Source: an uncultured Bacteroidota bacterium (lineage in GTDB: Bacteria > Bacteroidota > Bacteroidia > Flavobacteriales > Flavobacteriaceae). From it: DNA of 19,579 nucleotides. Numbering within the stretch: position 1 is the first letter of the stretch; the number at the start of each line of letters is the position of its first letter. Under the pieces are notes generated by a model. The model did not search any database and had not been told where the DNA came from. It saw only the letters and a program-made list of their open reading frames with translations. Made by a program: the position numbers and the translations under genes. The stretch covers positions 1-19,579 of the forward strand of contig CAIXNQ010000241.1 of NCBI GenBank assembly GCA_903920835.1. The letters run 5' to 3'. Below are positions 8,174-15,650 of this stretch, in pieces.

Positions 8174-8219
8174 TTCAAATAAAAAAAGGCTAATTAAAAT
8201 TAGCCTTTTTTTATTTGAA
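8174..8219 (-). terminator. Rho-independent terminator of the rimP-nusA-infB operon
   Basis: A perfect 21-bp inverted repeat with a 4-nt loop. The core AAGGCTAAT / ATTAGCCTT is extended by A-rich/T-rich arms that also supply the U tract in either direction. It begins 14 nt after the infB stop codon. Since it is symmetrical it could stop transcription from both sides, but the next gene to the left runs away from it. Confidence 0.9.
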
Positions 8220-8232
8220 TTTTAAGTATATA

Positions 8233-11127
8233 TTATTTCAATTTCTTTTTGATTGCAACTTCTTGGAAAGCTTCAATAATATCGTATTGCTCGATTTCAT
8301 TATATCCTTTTAACTGAATTCCGCAATCGTATCCTTTTGAAACTTCTTTTACATCGTCTTTAAATCGTTTTAAAGCGGTTAATTCACCAGTAAAAATTAC
8401 GACACCTTCGCGAATTAGTCGCACCCTTGAGTTACGGAAAATTTTGCCATCAGTAATCATACATCCTGCAATAGAACCAACTTTAGAGATTTTGAAAATT
8501 TCTCTAATCTCGGCAGTACCTGTAATTTCTTCTTTCATCTCTGGAGATAACATTCCCTCCATTGCATCTTTCAGGTCGTCAATCGCATCATAGATGATTG
8601 AGTAATTTCTGATGTCGATTTCTTCTTTATCAGCAAGTTGTCTTGCGTTTCCAGCTGGTCGAACATTAAATCCGATAATAATTGCATCAGAAGCCGAAGC
8701 TAACATTACGTCGGTTTCTGTAATTGCTCCAACACCTTTGTGGATAATATTTATCTGAATTTCTTCGGTAGATAGTTTCGAGAATGAATCTGATAATGCT
8801 TCAACAGATCCGTCAACATCACCTTTAAGAATGATATTAAGTTCTTTAAATTGACCCAAAGCAATTCGACGTCCAATTTCGTCAAGTGTAATATGTCTTT
8901 GAGTTCTAACAGACTGTTCACGCATTAATTGAGAACGTTTAGATGCAATTTGTTTGGCTTCTTTTTCGTCTTCAAAAACATTGAATTTGTCACCAGCAGT
9001 TGCAGCTCCGTCCAATCCTAAGACTGAAACAGGTGTTGAAGGTCCAGCGACTTTAACGATATGACCTCGTTCGTCATGCATTGCTTTAATCTTTCCATGA
9101 TGTTTCCCTGCAAGCATATAATCGCCCACTTTCAAAGTTCCATTCTGAACTAAAATAGTTGAAACATATCCTTTTCCTTTATCTAAAAATGCTTCTACAA
9201 CAGTTCCAGAGGCAGCTTTGTTAGGGTTTGATTTTAAATCTAAAATTTCAGCTTCTAGCAATACTTTTTCAAGTAATTCTTTTACACCCGTTCCAACTTT
9301 AGCAGAAATATCATGTGATTGAATTTTTCCACCCCAGTCTTCTACAAGAAGGTTCATTCCTGCTAATCTTTCTTTTATTTTTTCAGGATTTGCATTTGGT
9401 TTATCAATTTTATTAATCGCAAAAATTATTGGAACACCTGCGGCTTGAGCATGCGATATTGCTTCTTTTGTTTGTGGCATAATGTCATCATCAGCAGCAA
9501 CTACAATAATTGCAATATCTGTTACTTGTGCTCCACGAGCCCTCATCGCTGTAAAAGCTTCGTGACCTGGTGTATCTAGAAATGCTATTTTTTGACCGTT
9601 GTCAAGAGTTACTCCATAAGCCCCAATATGCTGTGTGATTCCTCCAGATTCTCCTGCAATTACATTTTCTTTACGAATATAATCTAACAATGATGTTTTT
9701 CCATGATCTACGTGACCCATTACTGTAACGATTGGTGCACGTGGCAATAAATCTTCTTCTTTATCTTCAATAATTTGAATTGCTTCTTCAATATCAACGG
9801 TGATAAACTCGACTTCGTAACCAAATTCATCTGCAACAATCGATAATGTTTCAGCATCCAGACGTTGGTTCATAGTTACCATAATTCCAAGTGACATGCA
9901 AGTTCCAATTACTTTCGTGATTGGCACATCCATCATTATTGCAATTTCTCCAACAGTAACAAATTCGGTAACTTTTATAGTTTTACTTCCTTCGTCTAAA
10001 GCTCTTTGCTCTTCGTCTGATTTTTGACGGTGCGTATCTCTTTTGTCTCTTCTATATTTGGCTGCTTTAGATTTGTTTCCTTTTCCTTGCAGTTTTTCGA
10101 GTGTTTCTCGGATTTGATTTTTTACTTCTTCTTCTGTTGGCTCAACTTTGGCAACAATTGCTGGTCGATTTCCTTTTACGAAGCCAGGTCTAGCTGTTCC
10201 CGCTCCTGCATTCCTATTAATAAAAACACCACCTCCAGTTGCTCCTCCAGGTTTAGGAGCTCCAGGTTTAGGAACAATTCTCTTTCTTTTGTTTTTATTA
10301 GCGTTATTTGCGCTAATAGCCGGTGTAGTTCCGGGTTTGTTTGGAACAATTTTAGGTTCTTCTTTTTTCTTTTTTGGTTTATTAAATTGAGATAAGTCAA
10401 TTGTTTGACCTGTTAATGTAGCTCCCGAAAGTTTTTGATAATTGGTTGTTATCGTTTCTTCTTCAGGTTGTGATGCGTCAATTGTTGCGGCCGGAGTTTC
10501 TTTTTCTGGAACCACTTCCTTTGAAACTGCTTTTTCAACAACATTATTTTCTTCTTTTTTTAGCAAGCTTTTAATTTCTTTTTTGGGTTTGCTAATTTTC
10601 GGTTCCTCAGTTTTTGGTAAACCAGCTTCGGATTCAACTTTTAAATCCACATTTGAGATAGTTGGATTTGTTCCAATCTGTTCTTTGGATTCAACAACTT
10701 CTGGTTTATTTTCAAACTCAACTTTAATTGTTGGTTTTATTATTTCTTTAGCAACAGAAGTTTTTGGAGTCAGATCAATTTTCCCAACTTGAATAGGTCC
10801 AGTAACTGTAGCTTTTGCTTTAATCACTTCCCTCTTTTGGCGCTCTTCTTCTGCTTTACGCTTTTCTTCGATTTCACGTTCTCGTTCTAAACGAATTGCT
10901 TCTTTTTCTTTTCGTTTTTCTTCCCCTAATTCAATAGAAGCTACTTTATTTCCTTTGTCGCCTGCAAATTGTTGACATAAAACGCCATATACGCCGTCTG
11001 AAATTTTTGTGTTTGGACTTGCTTCTATAGCAATTCCTTTATCTTTTAGATAATCCACAGCTCTGTCTAAAGAAATATTCAATTCCCTTAAAACTTTGTT
11101 TATTCTAATATTTTTTTCTTCAGACAT
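8233..11127 (-). CDS. infB: Translation initiation factor IF-2
   Basis: The GTPase that brings fMet-tRNA to the 30S subunit and promotes subunit joining. In the 964 residues, an IF2_N winged domain lies at about 1-55. A long charged linker (about 65-370), rich in Lys, Glu and Pro and with Gly-rich runs near 290-315, follows. A second IF2_N-like domain spans about 385-440. The G domain shows GHVDHGKT at 471-478, DTPGH at 518-522 and NKID at 572-575. Domains II to IV and the C2 fMet-tRNA-binding domain follow, ending EVAIKKKLK. The start at MSEEKNIRINKV fits the family N-terminus. It is the last gene of rimP-nusA-infB, 36 nt after nusA, and is followed at once by a strong terminator. The linker gives low-complexity frames on the other strand that are not genes. 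Confidence 0.98.
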   Translation of the reverse strand: MSEEKNIRINKVLRELNISLDRAVDYLKDKGIAIEASPNTKISDGVYGVLCQQFAGDKGNKVASIELGEEKRKEKEAIRLEREREIEEKRKAEEERQKREVIKAKATVTGPIQVGKIDLTPKTSVAKEIIKPTIKVEFENKPEVVESKEQIGTNPTISNVDLKVESEAGLPKTEEPKISKPKKEIKSLLKKEENNVVEKAVSKEVVPEKETPAATIDASQPEEETITTNYQKLSGATLTGQTIDLSQFNKPKKKKEEPKIVPNKPGTTPAISANNANKNKRKRIVPKPGAPKPGGATGGGVFINRNAGAGTARPGFVKGNRPAIVAKVEPTEEEVKNQIRETLEKLQGKGNKSKAAKYRRDKRDTHRQKSDEEQRALDEGSKTIKVTEFVTVGEIAIMMDVPITKVIGTCMSLGIMVTMNQRLDAETLSIVADEFGYEVEFITVDIEEAIQIIEDKEEDLLPRAPIVTVMGHVDHGKTSLLDYIRKENVIAGESGGITQHIGAYGVTLDNGQKIAFLDTPGHEAFTAMRARGAQVTDIAIIVVAADDDIMPQTKEAISHAQAAGVPIIFAINKIDKPNANPEKIKERLAGMNLLVEDWGGKIQSHDISAKVGTGVKELLEKVLLEAEILDLKSNPNKAASGTVVEAFLDKGKGYVSTILVQNGTLKVGDYMLAGKHHGKIKAMHDERGHIVKVAGPSTPVSVLGLDGAATAGDKFNVFEDEKEAKQIASKRSQLMREQSVRTQRHITLDEIGRRIALGQFKELNIILKGDVDGSVEALSDSFSKLSTEEIQINIIHKGVGAITETDVMLASASDAIIIGFNVRPAGNARQLADKEEIDIRNYSIIYDAIDDLKDAMEGMLSPEMKEEITGTAEIREIFKISKVGSIAGCMITDGKIFRNSRVRLIREGVVIFTGELTALKRFKDDVKEVSKGYDCGIQLKGYNEIEQYDIIEAFQEVAIKKKLK

Positions 11128-11163
11128 ATAACCTATTTACAATTATTTTATTTTTAGAAAGAA

Positions 11164-12408
11164 CTAGTTTTCAAACTCTTCTTTCAAAATTCGCATTACT
11201 TCAAGAATTGTTTCTTCTTCTAGATCTGTTCTTTTAACTAGATCTCCCACACTTTGATTCAAGATACTTCTTGCTGTATCAAGACCAATTTTAGCAAATT
11301 CATCAATTACCCAACCATCAATTTCGTCTGAAAATTCTGACAATTCAACATCGTCTTCGGCATCAGCAGTTGCGCCTTCACGAATTACATCAAGCTCATA
11401 ACCTGTCAATAATCCTGCCAATTTAATATTGTGTCCACCACGACCTATTGCTTTCGAAACTTCTTCTAATTTCAAGAAAACCTCTGCTCTTTTTGTTTCT
11501 TCGTTAATTTTAATTGATGAAACTTTTGCAGGGCTCAATGCTCTAGTGATGTAGAGTTGAGTGTTTGTAGTGTAATTAATTACATCTATATTTTCATTAC
11601 CTAATTCTCTTACAATTCCGTGGATTCTTGAACCTTTCATTCCAACGCAAGCACCAACGGGATCAATTCTATCGTCATAAGAATCTACGGCTACTTTTGC
11701 TTTTTCTCCGGGAATTCTTACTACGTTTTTCACCATTATTAATCCGTCAAAAACTTCAGGAATTTCTTGTTCAAATAGTTTTTCTAAGAATTTTTCAGAT
11801 GTTCTTGATAAGATAATTTGAGGTTTATTTCCTTTAAGTTCAACACTTTCAATTATTCCGCGAACATTATCTCCTTTTCTAAAGAAATCTGAAGGTATTT
11901 GTTTTTCTTTTGGCAATACTATTTCATTTCCTTCATCGTCCATTAAAATGATTACTCTTGGTCGAACATGGTGAACTTCGGCAGAATATATTTCGCCAAT
12001 TAAATCTTTAAATTGTTTATAAAGATTGGTGCTATCGTGTTCGTGTATTTTCGAAATTAAATTTTGACGCAATGCCAATATAGCTCTTCTCCCTAAGTCA
12101 ATTAATTTAACTTCTTCCGAAACTTCTTCACCGATTTCAAAATCTGGTTCAATTTTTTGTGCTTCGGTTAGCGTAATTTCTTCATTTTCTAGGTCTAAAT
12201 CATCGTCGGCAACCACGATTCTTCTTCTCCAAATCTCCATGTCTCCTTTGTCTGGATTGATAATGATATCAAAATTATCATCAGAACCATATTTTTTTTT
12301 CAATGCATTTCTAAACACATCTTCTAAAATCGCCATAAGCGTTACGCGATCAATAAGTTTATCGTCTTTAAACTCAGAAAACGAATCGATTAATGCTAAA
12401 TTTTCCAT
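11164..12408 (-). CDS. nusA: Transcription termination/antitermination factor NusA
   Basis: An RNA polymerase-associated factor that controls pausing, termination and antitermination. The 414 residues contain the N-terminal polymerase-binding domain (about 1-125, starting MENLALIDSFSEFK), an S1 domain (about 130-200, with GEIYSAEVHHV near its start) and two KH domains. The KH turns are GMKG at 256-259 and GRGG at 322-325. The C-terminal part (about 350-414) is acidic. The protein is shorter than the 495-residue E. coli NusA and lacks the two C-terminal acidic repeats, as is usual outside Proteobacteria. It starts 14 nt after rimP and precedes infB, the classic order. The operon often shows NusA-linked autoregulation, and the rimP leader here contains a candidate site. 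Confidence 0.97.
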   Translation of the reverse strand: MENLALIDSFSEFKDDKLIDRVTLMAILEDVFRNALKKKYGSDDNFDIIINPDKGDMEIWRRRIVVADDDLDLENEEITLTEAQKIEPDFEIGEEVSEEVKLIDLGRRAILALRQNLISKIHEHDSTNLYKQFKDLIGEIYSAEVHHVRPRVIILMDDEGNEIVLPKEKQIPSDFFRKGDNVRGIIESVELKGNKPQIILSRTSEKFLEKLFEQEIPEVFDGLIMVKNVVRIPGEKAKVAVDSYDDRIDPVGACVGMKGSRIHGIVRELGNENIDVINYTTNTQLYITRALSPAKVSSIKINEETKRAEVFLKLEEVSKAIGRGGHNIKLAGLLTGYELDVIREGATADAEDDVELSEFSDEIDGWVIDEFAKIGLDTARSILNQSVGDLVKRTDLEEETILEVMRILKEEFEN

Positions 12409-12422
12409 GCCAACTTTTATTA

Positions 12423-12887
12423 TTAAAATGTTATTATAACCACAGCCTCTTTAATTTCGGCATAAGTCACTTCTTTTGTTTTTTGTACTGTTTCTTTTCC
12501 TTTTCCTATTTTTTTAGGTTCTCTTGCGCTCCATGATAAAGTAATAAAATCTTCATTTGCATTGATCAATTTGGCTTCAATGATTTCTGATTCAAGTTTT
12601 ACTTGCAATGTTCTGTTGATATTTTTTTTATATTGTCTAGTTAACTTTAAAGGTGAAGAAACTCCTGCCGAAGCTACTTCTAGCGAATAATCTTGTTCTT
12701 CTCTGTTTAGATTGCTATCTAAAAAGCGACTTATTTCAATGCAGTCTTGAAGAACAACTCCGTTGTCGCCATCTAAAGTTATTATTACTTTAAAAGCATC
12801 TGTTATCGTTAAATCTATCAAAAATAATTCTTGCTTATCCGCAAGGGCTAGGTTTAATGCCTCAACTACTTTGTTTTTAAATGTCAT
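12423..12887 (-). CDS. rimP: Ribosome maturation factor RimP
   Basis: A cytoplasmic factor needed for 30S subunit maturation. From the ATG at 12885-12887 (MTFKNKVVEALNLAL) the product is 154 residues, the normal family length. Visible family features are the N-terminal alpha-beta domain with LFLIDLTI, CIEISRFLD, and the conserved EVASAGVSSPL segment (S-P-G variant) leading to the C-terminal SH3-like domain. The frame stays open further upstream (to 12935), but that extension, MLNNEGTFVPSFYKN, is encoded by the leader hairpin and is unlike the family, so I reject it. First gene of rimP-nusA-infB, with a good promoter 65 nt upstream. Confidence 0.95.
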   Translation of the reverse strand: MTFKNKVVEALNLALADKQELFLIDLTITDAFKVIITLDGDNGVVLQDCIEISRFLDSNLNREEQDYSLEVASAGVSSPLKLTRQYKKNINRTLQVKLESEIIEAKLINANEDFITLSWSAREPKKIGKGKETVQKTKEVTYAEIKEAVVIITF

Positions 12888-12922
12888 ATTTTTATAAAAA
12901 GAGGGGACAAAAGTCCCCTCAT
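12884..12922 (-). CDS. Possible 12-codon leader ORF overlapping the rimP start
   Basis: ATG at 12920-12922 opens a 12-codon frame, MRGLLSPLFIKI, that reads through the whole leader hairpin and stops with TGA at 12884-12886, overlapping the rimP ATG (12885-12887) as ATGA. A translating ribosome would melt the hairpin, and translation could be coupled to rimP. Whether it is translated is unknown; a frame this short can be chance. Confidence 0.3.
   Translation of the reverse strand: MRGLLSPLFIKI
12896..12920 (-). terminator. Attenuator-like hairpin in the rimP leader
   Basis: On the minus strand GAGGGGAC (12913-12920) pairs perfectly with GTCCCCTC (12901-12908) around a TTTT loop, and a T5 run follows (12896-12900). 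This is an intrinsic-terminator shape, yet it lies between the operon promoter and rimP, ending only 8 nt before the ATG. It is the most GC-rich short stretch in the intergenic region. It may attenuate the operon, or mask or stabilise the translation start. It cannot serve the usp gene, which runs away from it. Confidence 0.75.
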
Positions 12923-12951
12923 TATTTAGCATCAACTAATAAATAATGCTG

Positions 12952-12981
12952 CAAATGTAGTTGTTTTTTTTAAATTACAAA
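12952..12981 (-). promoter_or_regulatory. Promoter of the rimP-nusA-infB operon
   Basis: On the minus strand, TTTG (12978-12981) and TACATTTG (12952-12959) are separated by 18 nt, an excellent match to the Bacteroidota housekeeping promoter TTTG-N17-23-TAnnTTTG. Transcription would start near 12945, leaving a leader of about 58 nt that contains the hairpin. Confidence 0.75.
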
Positions 12982-13002
12982 AACTAATTTGGTAGGTTGT
13001 TT

Positions 13003-13010
13003 TATTTTTG
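13003..13010 (+). promoter_or_regulatory. Possible -7 element for the usp gene
   Basis: TATTTTTG matches the TAnnTTTG consensus and lies 51 nt before the usp start. The nearest TTTG (12988-12991) is only 11 nt upstream, short for the usual spacer, so the -33 partner is unclear. Confidence 0.35.
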
Positions 13011-13061
13011 TACCTTTATAAAACTTTTTTAAACCAATATTATTAACATAATTAAATAAAA

Positions 13062-13889
13062 ATGAAACGTATTTTAATCCCAACTGACTTTTCTGTTCAT
13101 GCGCAACATGCTTTAAAAGTTGCCGCACAAATTGCTAAAAAAAATAATGCTGAAATTATTTTGTTGCACATGCTTGAATTGCCTACTTCCTTGGCCAGCG
13201 ATGCCATGTCTAACGGTCCTGGAATTCCAGAAATAATGTTTTTTAAACAAAGTGCTATCAACAAACTAGAAGATTTAATGGATGCTGATTTCTTAGAAGG
13301 CATCACTGTTTCTGAAGTTATTAAATTTGAGAAAGCTTTTGAAGGAATCATAGATGTAAGCCACAAAAATGAGGTAGATTTAATTGTAATGGGTTCTCAT
13401 GGCGCTAGTGGATATAAAGAACTTTTTATTGGATCAAACACTGAAAAAGTAGTTCGCACCTCTGATGTTCCGGTTTTAGTAATTAAAAATGAAAAAGACA
13501 TTTTAAACGTTGACAATTTTGTTTTTGCTTCAGATTTTTCTGACGAAGTGAAACCAAGTTTTGAAAAAGTTTTAAAATTTGTTGCCGATTTCAATGCAAA
13601 TCTTCACTTAGTTTTGATTAACACCCCAACAAACTTTAAACCAACACACATTGCTCAAGAAATTTTAAATAAATTTAAAGCAAATTACAGTATCGAAAAC
13701 AGTACGACAACCATTTATAATGATGTTAACGTAGAAAAAGGAATTCTAAATTTTGCCAATTCAATTGATGCAGATTTAATCGGAATTAGCACCCACGGAA
13801 GAAAAGGGTTAGCGCACTTTTTTAACGGTAGCATCTCAGAAGATATTGTGAACCACTCTAAAAGAGCAGTGATGACGTTTAAAATCTAA
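13062..13889 (+). CDS. Universal stress protein, tandem UspA domains
   Basis: A 275-residue cytoplasmic protein made of two fused UspA-type nucleotide-binding domains (about 1-145 and 150-275). It begins MKRILIPTDFSVHAQHAL, typical of the first strand and helix. The ATP-binding motif of domain 1 is intact at 111-125: GSHGASGYKELFIGS fits G-2x-G-9x-G-S. In domain 2 the equivalent STHGRKGLAHFFNGS has Ser in place of the first Gly, so nucleotide binding there may be weaker. Tandem Usp proteins of this size are common in Bacteroidota and are linked to stress survival; the specific role is unknown. It is monocistronic, divergent from rimP, and has its own terminator. Confidence 0.92.
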   Translation: MKRILIPTDFSVHAQHALKVAAQIAKKNNAEIILLHMLELPTSLASDAMSNGPGIPEIMFFKQSAINKLEDLMDADFLEGITVSEVIKFEKAFEGIIDVSHKNEVDLIVMGSHGASGYKELFIGSNTEKVVRTSDVPVLVIKNEKDILNVDNFVFASDFSDEVKPSFEKVLKFVADFNANLHLVLINTPTNFKPTHIAQEILNKFKANYSIENSTTTIYNDVNVEKGILNFANSIDADLIGISTHGRKGLAHFFNGSISEDIVNHSKRAVMTFKI

Positions 13890-13924
13890 ACAAACATTAG
13901 TTTCTTTTGAATATTAATACTATT

Positions 13925-13952
13925 AAACCTTTCCGAAACGAAAGGTTTTTTT
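13925..13952 (+). terminator. Rho-independent terminator of the usp gene
   Basis: AAACCTTTC (13925-13933) pairs with GAAAGGTTT (13940-13948) around a 6-nt loop, and the T run continues to 13952. It lies 35 nt after the usp stop codon. Confidence 0.88.
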
Positions 13953-14009
13953 ATTGGTTTGTTTAAAATCATCATTTCAATTTGCAAATTTGCGGTTGTA
14001 AGTTTTTTT

Positions 14010-14103
14010 GCCACGAATTCACGAATTTAATTTTTTCAAAATCTGTGAGAATCCGTGCAATCCGTGGCTTTGATAATAACATTTTAATTTGTGCATTCGT
14101 GGC
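14010..14103. repeat. Dispersed GCCACGAAT-type intergenic repeat with inverted ends
   Basis: A 94-bp unit bounded by GCCACGAAT (14010-14018) and ATTCGTGGC (14095-14103); counting flanking bases, GCCACGAATTCAC and GTGCATTCGTGGC pair with one mismatch. Inside are further ATTCACGAATT-, AATCTGTGAGAATCCGTG- and AATCCGTGGC-like words. I recognise this style of noncoding repeat as frequent in Flavobacterium intergenic regions. No coding capacity; it may be a MITE-like or REP-like element. Confidence 0.65.
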
Positions 14104-14121
14104 GATTAAATATAATAAACC

Positions 14122-14155
14122 AAAAAAGCCACCCCAATTACTCAGGACAGCTTTT
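14122..14155 (-). terminator. Terminator of the fibronectin-III-like gene
   Basis: On the minus strand AAAAGC-TGTCCT pairs with GGGGTG-GCTTTT (six Watson-Crick pairs, then a stretch using G-U pairs) around an 8-nt loop, with a T6 run at 14122-14127. It sits 26 nt past the stop codon and faces the usp terminator in the convergent gap. Confidence 0.75.
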
Positions 14156-14181
14156 CAATTAACCAAAAACCAACTTTACAA

Positions 14182-14856
14182 CTAAGTAGCCATAACCGTT
14201 TTTACATCACTAATGGGCGAAACACTCACGGTGTTGCTTGCAAAAACATAAAACGAATAATTAACCCCTGCTGTTAGCGACTTGAACAATTTCTTTCTGG
14301 ATTTATTAAAATCAATACTAACCGGATGGTTTACTTGCTCCAAATTCAACCGACCGTCAACAATCGCTAATCCTGATAATGGCACTCCCTGGCTGCATAC
14401 ACACAAATAATTTATTGAACCATGATTTGTAATTGCAGGAATCTCAACCATTAGCTCGCCATCATTGGCAGTACGTTTAACAGTAAAATTAGAAATTTTT
14501 TCAAGTGGCAAGTTGCTTTGCGCAACTGCAGCACTAGGGGTGAAACCACTCAAAACAATAATAGACTCATCGCCGTTGGCTATACCATCTACATAATCCG
14601 CCAACAAATCCATGGTGTCGATCATTTTCTTACGGGCGTTAGTGTAGGCGGTTTTCTTGGTGATTCCAAGTGCCGCATATTCTACGCGCGCCATGTTATA
14701 GTCTTGAAGCCCGCTATAATAAGTAGCCTCAGGAACTATTGGGTTGACAAAAGGAATAGGATTTCCATAAATACTACTCCCTACTTGGGTTGCTTTTAGC
14801 TCTAAACCCTCAGAGCCTAGCTGGTGGTACCCAAGGGTACAATGCTGAATACTCAT
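14182..14856 (-). CDS. Small fibronectin type III-like protein of unknown function
   Basis: A 224-residue protein. It has no signal peptide, TM segment or T9SS signal, so it appears cytoplasmic. The N-terminal half (about 43-95) is predicted helical, with YYSGLQDYNMARVEYAALG and an Arg/Lys/Met-rich helix leading to NGDESIIVLSGF (94-105). This layout recalls a Bacteroidota family of about 200 residues with a helical N-part, a GD-hydrophobic-SGF motif and a fibronectin-III-like C-part. Residues about 120-224 here fit that second domain (FTVKRTANDGELMVEIP, LTAGVNYSFYVFASNTVS). The function of this family is unknown to me. The gene stands alone between dispersed repeats, with its own terminator. 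A horizontally acquired or expendable gene is possible but not shown. Confidence 0.75.
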   Translation of the reverse strand: MSIQHCTLGYHQLGSEGLELKATQVGSSIYGNPIPFVNPIVPEATYYSGLQDYNMARVEYAALGITKKTAYTNARKKMIDTMDLLADYVDGIANGDESIIVLSGFTPSAAVAQSNLPLEKISNFTVKRTANDGELMVEIPAITNHGSINYLCVCSQGVPLSGLAIVDGRLNLEQVNHPVSIDFNKSRKKLFKSLTAGVNYSFYVFASNTVSVSPISDVKTVMAT

Positions 14857-14878
14857 CTTTTTATTAAATTTAGGAATT

Positions 14879-15086
14879 AAACAATTACTTTTTTGTAATA
14901 ATTTAGACTGTTTTTTTTGCCACGAATTTCACTAAAATCAATAATTCTAATTTGTAGTTACTTCACATAACCATTGCTTTTCAATGTTGGTTAGTGTAAT
15001 CAATAAGAATGATTGCCAGAATTTTTGTAGTCTGTGTAATTTGTGTTTACATTAAATTAGTTACTAAACAATTACATTTTTTATAA
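14879..15086. repeat. Pair of ~20-bp direct repeats bracketing an intergenic insert
   Basis: AAACAATTACTTTTTTGTAA (14879-14898) recurs as AAACAATTACATTTTTTATAA (15066-15086), matching over the first ten bases and, with small indels, the T run. The roughly 165 bp between them contains the second GCCACGAAT-type element. This looks like an insertion flanked by a duplication, or a local segmental duplication. Confidence 0.45.
14919..15049. repeat. Second, degenerate GCCACGAAT-type intergenic repeat
   Basis: It begins GCCACGAATTTCAC after a T8 run, as the copy at 14010 follows a T7 run, and ends in GTCTGTGTAATTTGTGTTTA, resembling the AATCTGTG/ATCCGTG words of the other copy. The middle is diverged. 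Together the two copies bracket the fibronectin-III-like gene. Confidence 0.5.
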
Positions 15087-15289
15087 GAACGTTATACTAG
15101 TACAATAAAAAAAATATCAAATTTCGTGCCATAGAATGTTTGTAAATGTTAATTAATTATAAAGTATTCTTAAATATATCATAATTAAAGTTATATGCTT
15201 TTAAATAGCGACTATTTGTTATTATATATCTACTAATAATGCCAATATTTAAACCTTAAAGGTGGGAGTCCTGAGTCATAACTAAAAAA

Positions 15290-15345
15290 ACTCATAATTC
15301 ACAACCTACAACCTAAGACCTACGACCTATAACCCAAAACCTATA
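15290..15345. repeat. Tandem heptamer tract, eight units
   Basis: Eight consecutive 7-bp units without gaps: ACTCATA, ATTCACA, ACCTACA, ACCTAAG, ACCTACG, ACCTATA, ACCCAAA, ACCTATA. The consensus is about ACCTAYA. The tract runs directly into the 21-bp array, whose period is three times seven. Confidence 0.8.
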
Positions 15346-15356
15346 AAAATGCGTAC

Positions 15357-15523
15357 CATTTTATCCTCAATGCGACGCATTTTCGAGCTCAGACAACTCC
15401 TTTTCAGCTCCAGACATCTCCTTTTTATAAAACCATTACTGCTTTTATGAAAACCGTAAGCATTTTATCCAAAATGGTAACCATTTACCCCAAAGCGGTA
15501 CGCATTTCACAAAAAGTTGTTCT
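15357..15523. repeat. Degenerate 21-bp tandem array, about eight units
   Basis: The word CATTTT (or CCTTTT, GCTTTT, CATTTA, CATTTC) recurs at 15357, 15378, 15399, 15420, 15441, 15461, 15482 and 15503: spacing 21 bp, once 20. The rest of each unit is variable but often reads ATCCAAAATGGTAAC or AAAGCGGTACG. Units are contiguous, with no separate spacers, so this is a diverged tandem repeat and not a CRISPR array. Confidence 0.75.
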
Positions 15524-15524
15524 C

Positions 15525-15650
15525 CTCCGCTAGATTTGAGATATCTGACGATGAAAAGAAGTGCTAGTTTACTTAAAACCATATCTGCTCCGCTCGATTT
15601 GAGATATCTGAGAGTGAAAAATAGTAATGGTTTACTCAAAACTATATATA
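15525..15650. repeat. 63-bp direct repeat, two copies, about 80% identical
   Basis: 15525-15587 and 15588-15650 are adjacent copies, both starting CTCCGCT and sharing GATTTGAGATATCTGA, then GTGAAAA-like and GTTTACTYAAAAC words. By eye about 50 of 63 positions agree. 63 is three times 21, so the copies keep the phase of the preceding array. A third CTCCGC at 15693 is 105 bp (five times 21) further on. Confidence 0.75.

Larger units (their letters stand above)
7866..8232. other. Intergenic stretch between infB and the T9SS protein
   Basis: About 367 nt without a convincing ORF. It holds the infB terminator (8174-8219), a 12-bp palindrome (7936-7947) and AT-rich sequence that must contain the promoter of the T9SS protein. 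I could not place that promoter with confidence. A CTAATTTG lies just before the start codon, too close to be a -7 element for a normal leader. Confidence 0.5.

Noticed and set aside
10024..10792. Plus-strand open frames opposite infB (Phe/Ser-rich, Gly/Ala/Pro-rich)
   Set aside because: They are antisense shadows of the low-complexity charged linker of IF-2.
12888..12935. N-terminal extension of RimP to an upstream TTG or ATG
   Set aside because: The extension is encoded by the leader hairpin, is unlike RimP N-termini, and the ATG at 12887 gives the normal 154-residue length.
13097..13594. Minus-strand open frames opposite the usp gene
   Set aside because: They are shadows of a well-supported gene, with no recognisable domains.
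14518..14799. 93-codon plus-strand frame opposite the fibronectin-III-like gene
   Set aside because: The minus-strand frame has family-like motifs and a terminator; this one has neither.
15357..15523. CRISPR-like appearance of regularly spaced CATTTT words
   Set aside because: Units are contiguous, diverged and only 21 bp long, with no constant repeat and variable spacer structure and no cas genes.
15445..15639. Minus-strand open frame with repeated RYLKSSG and heptapeptide-like periodicity
   Set aside because: The periodicity simply follows the 21/63-bp DNA repeats; the frame breaks where one unit is 20 bp, and no start signal or family is seen.
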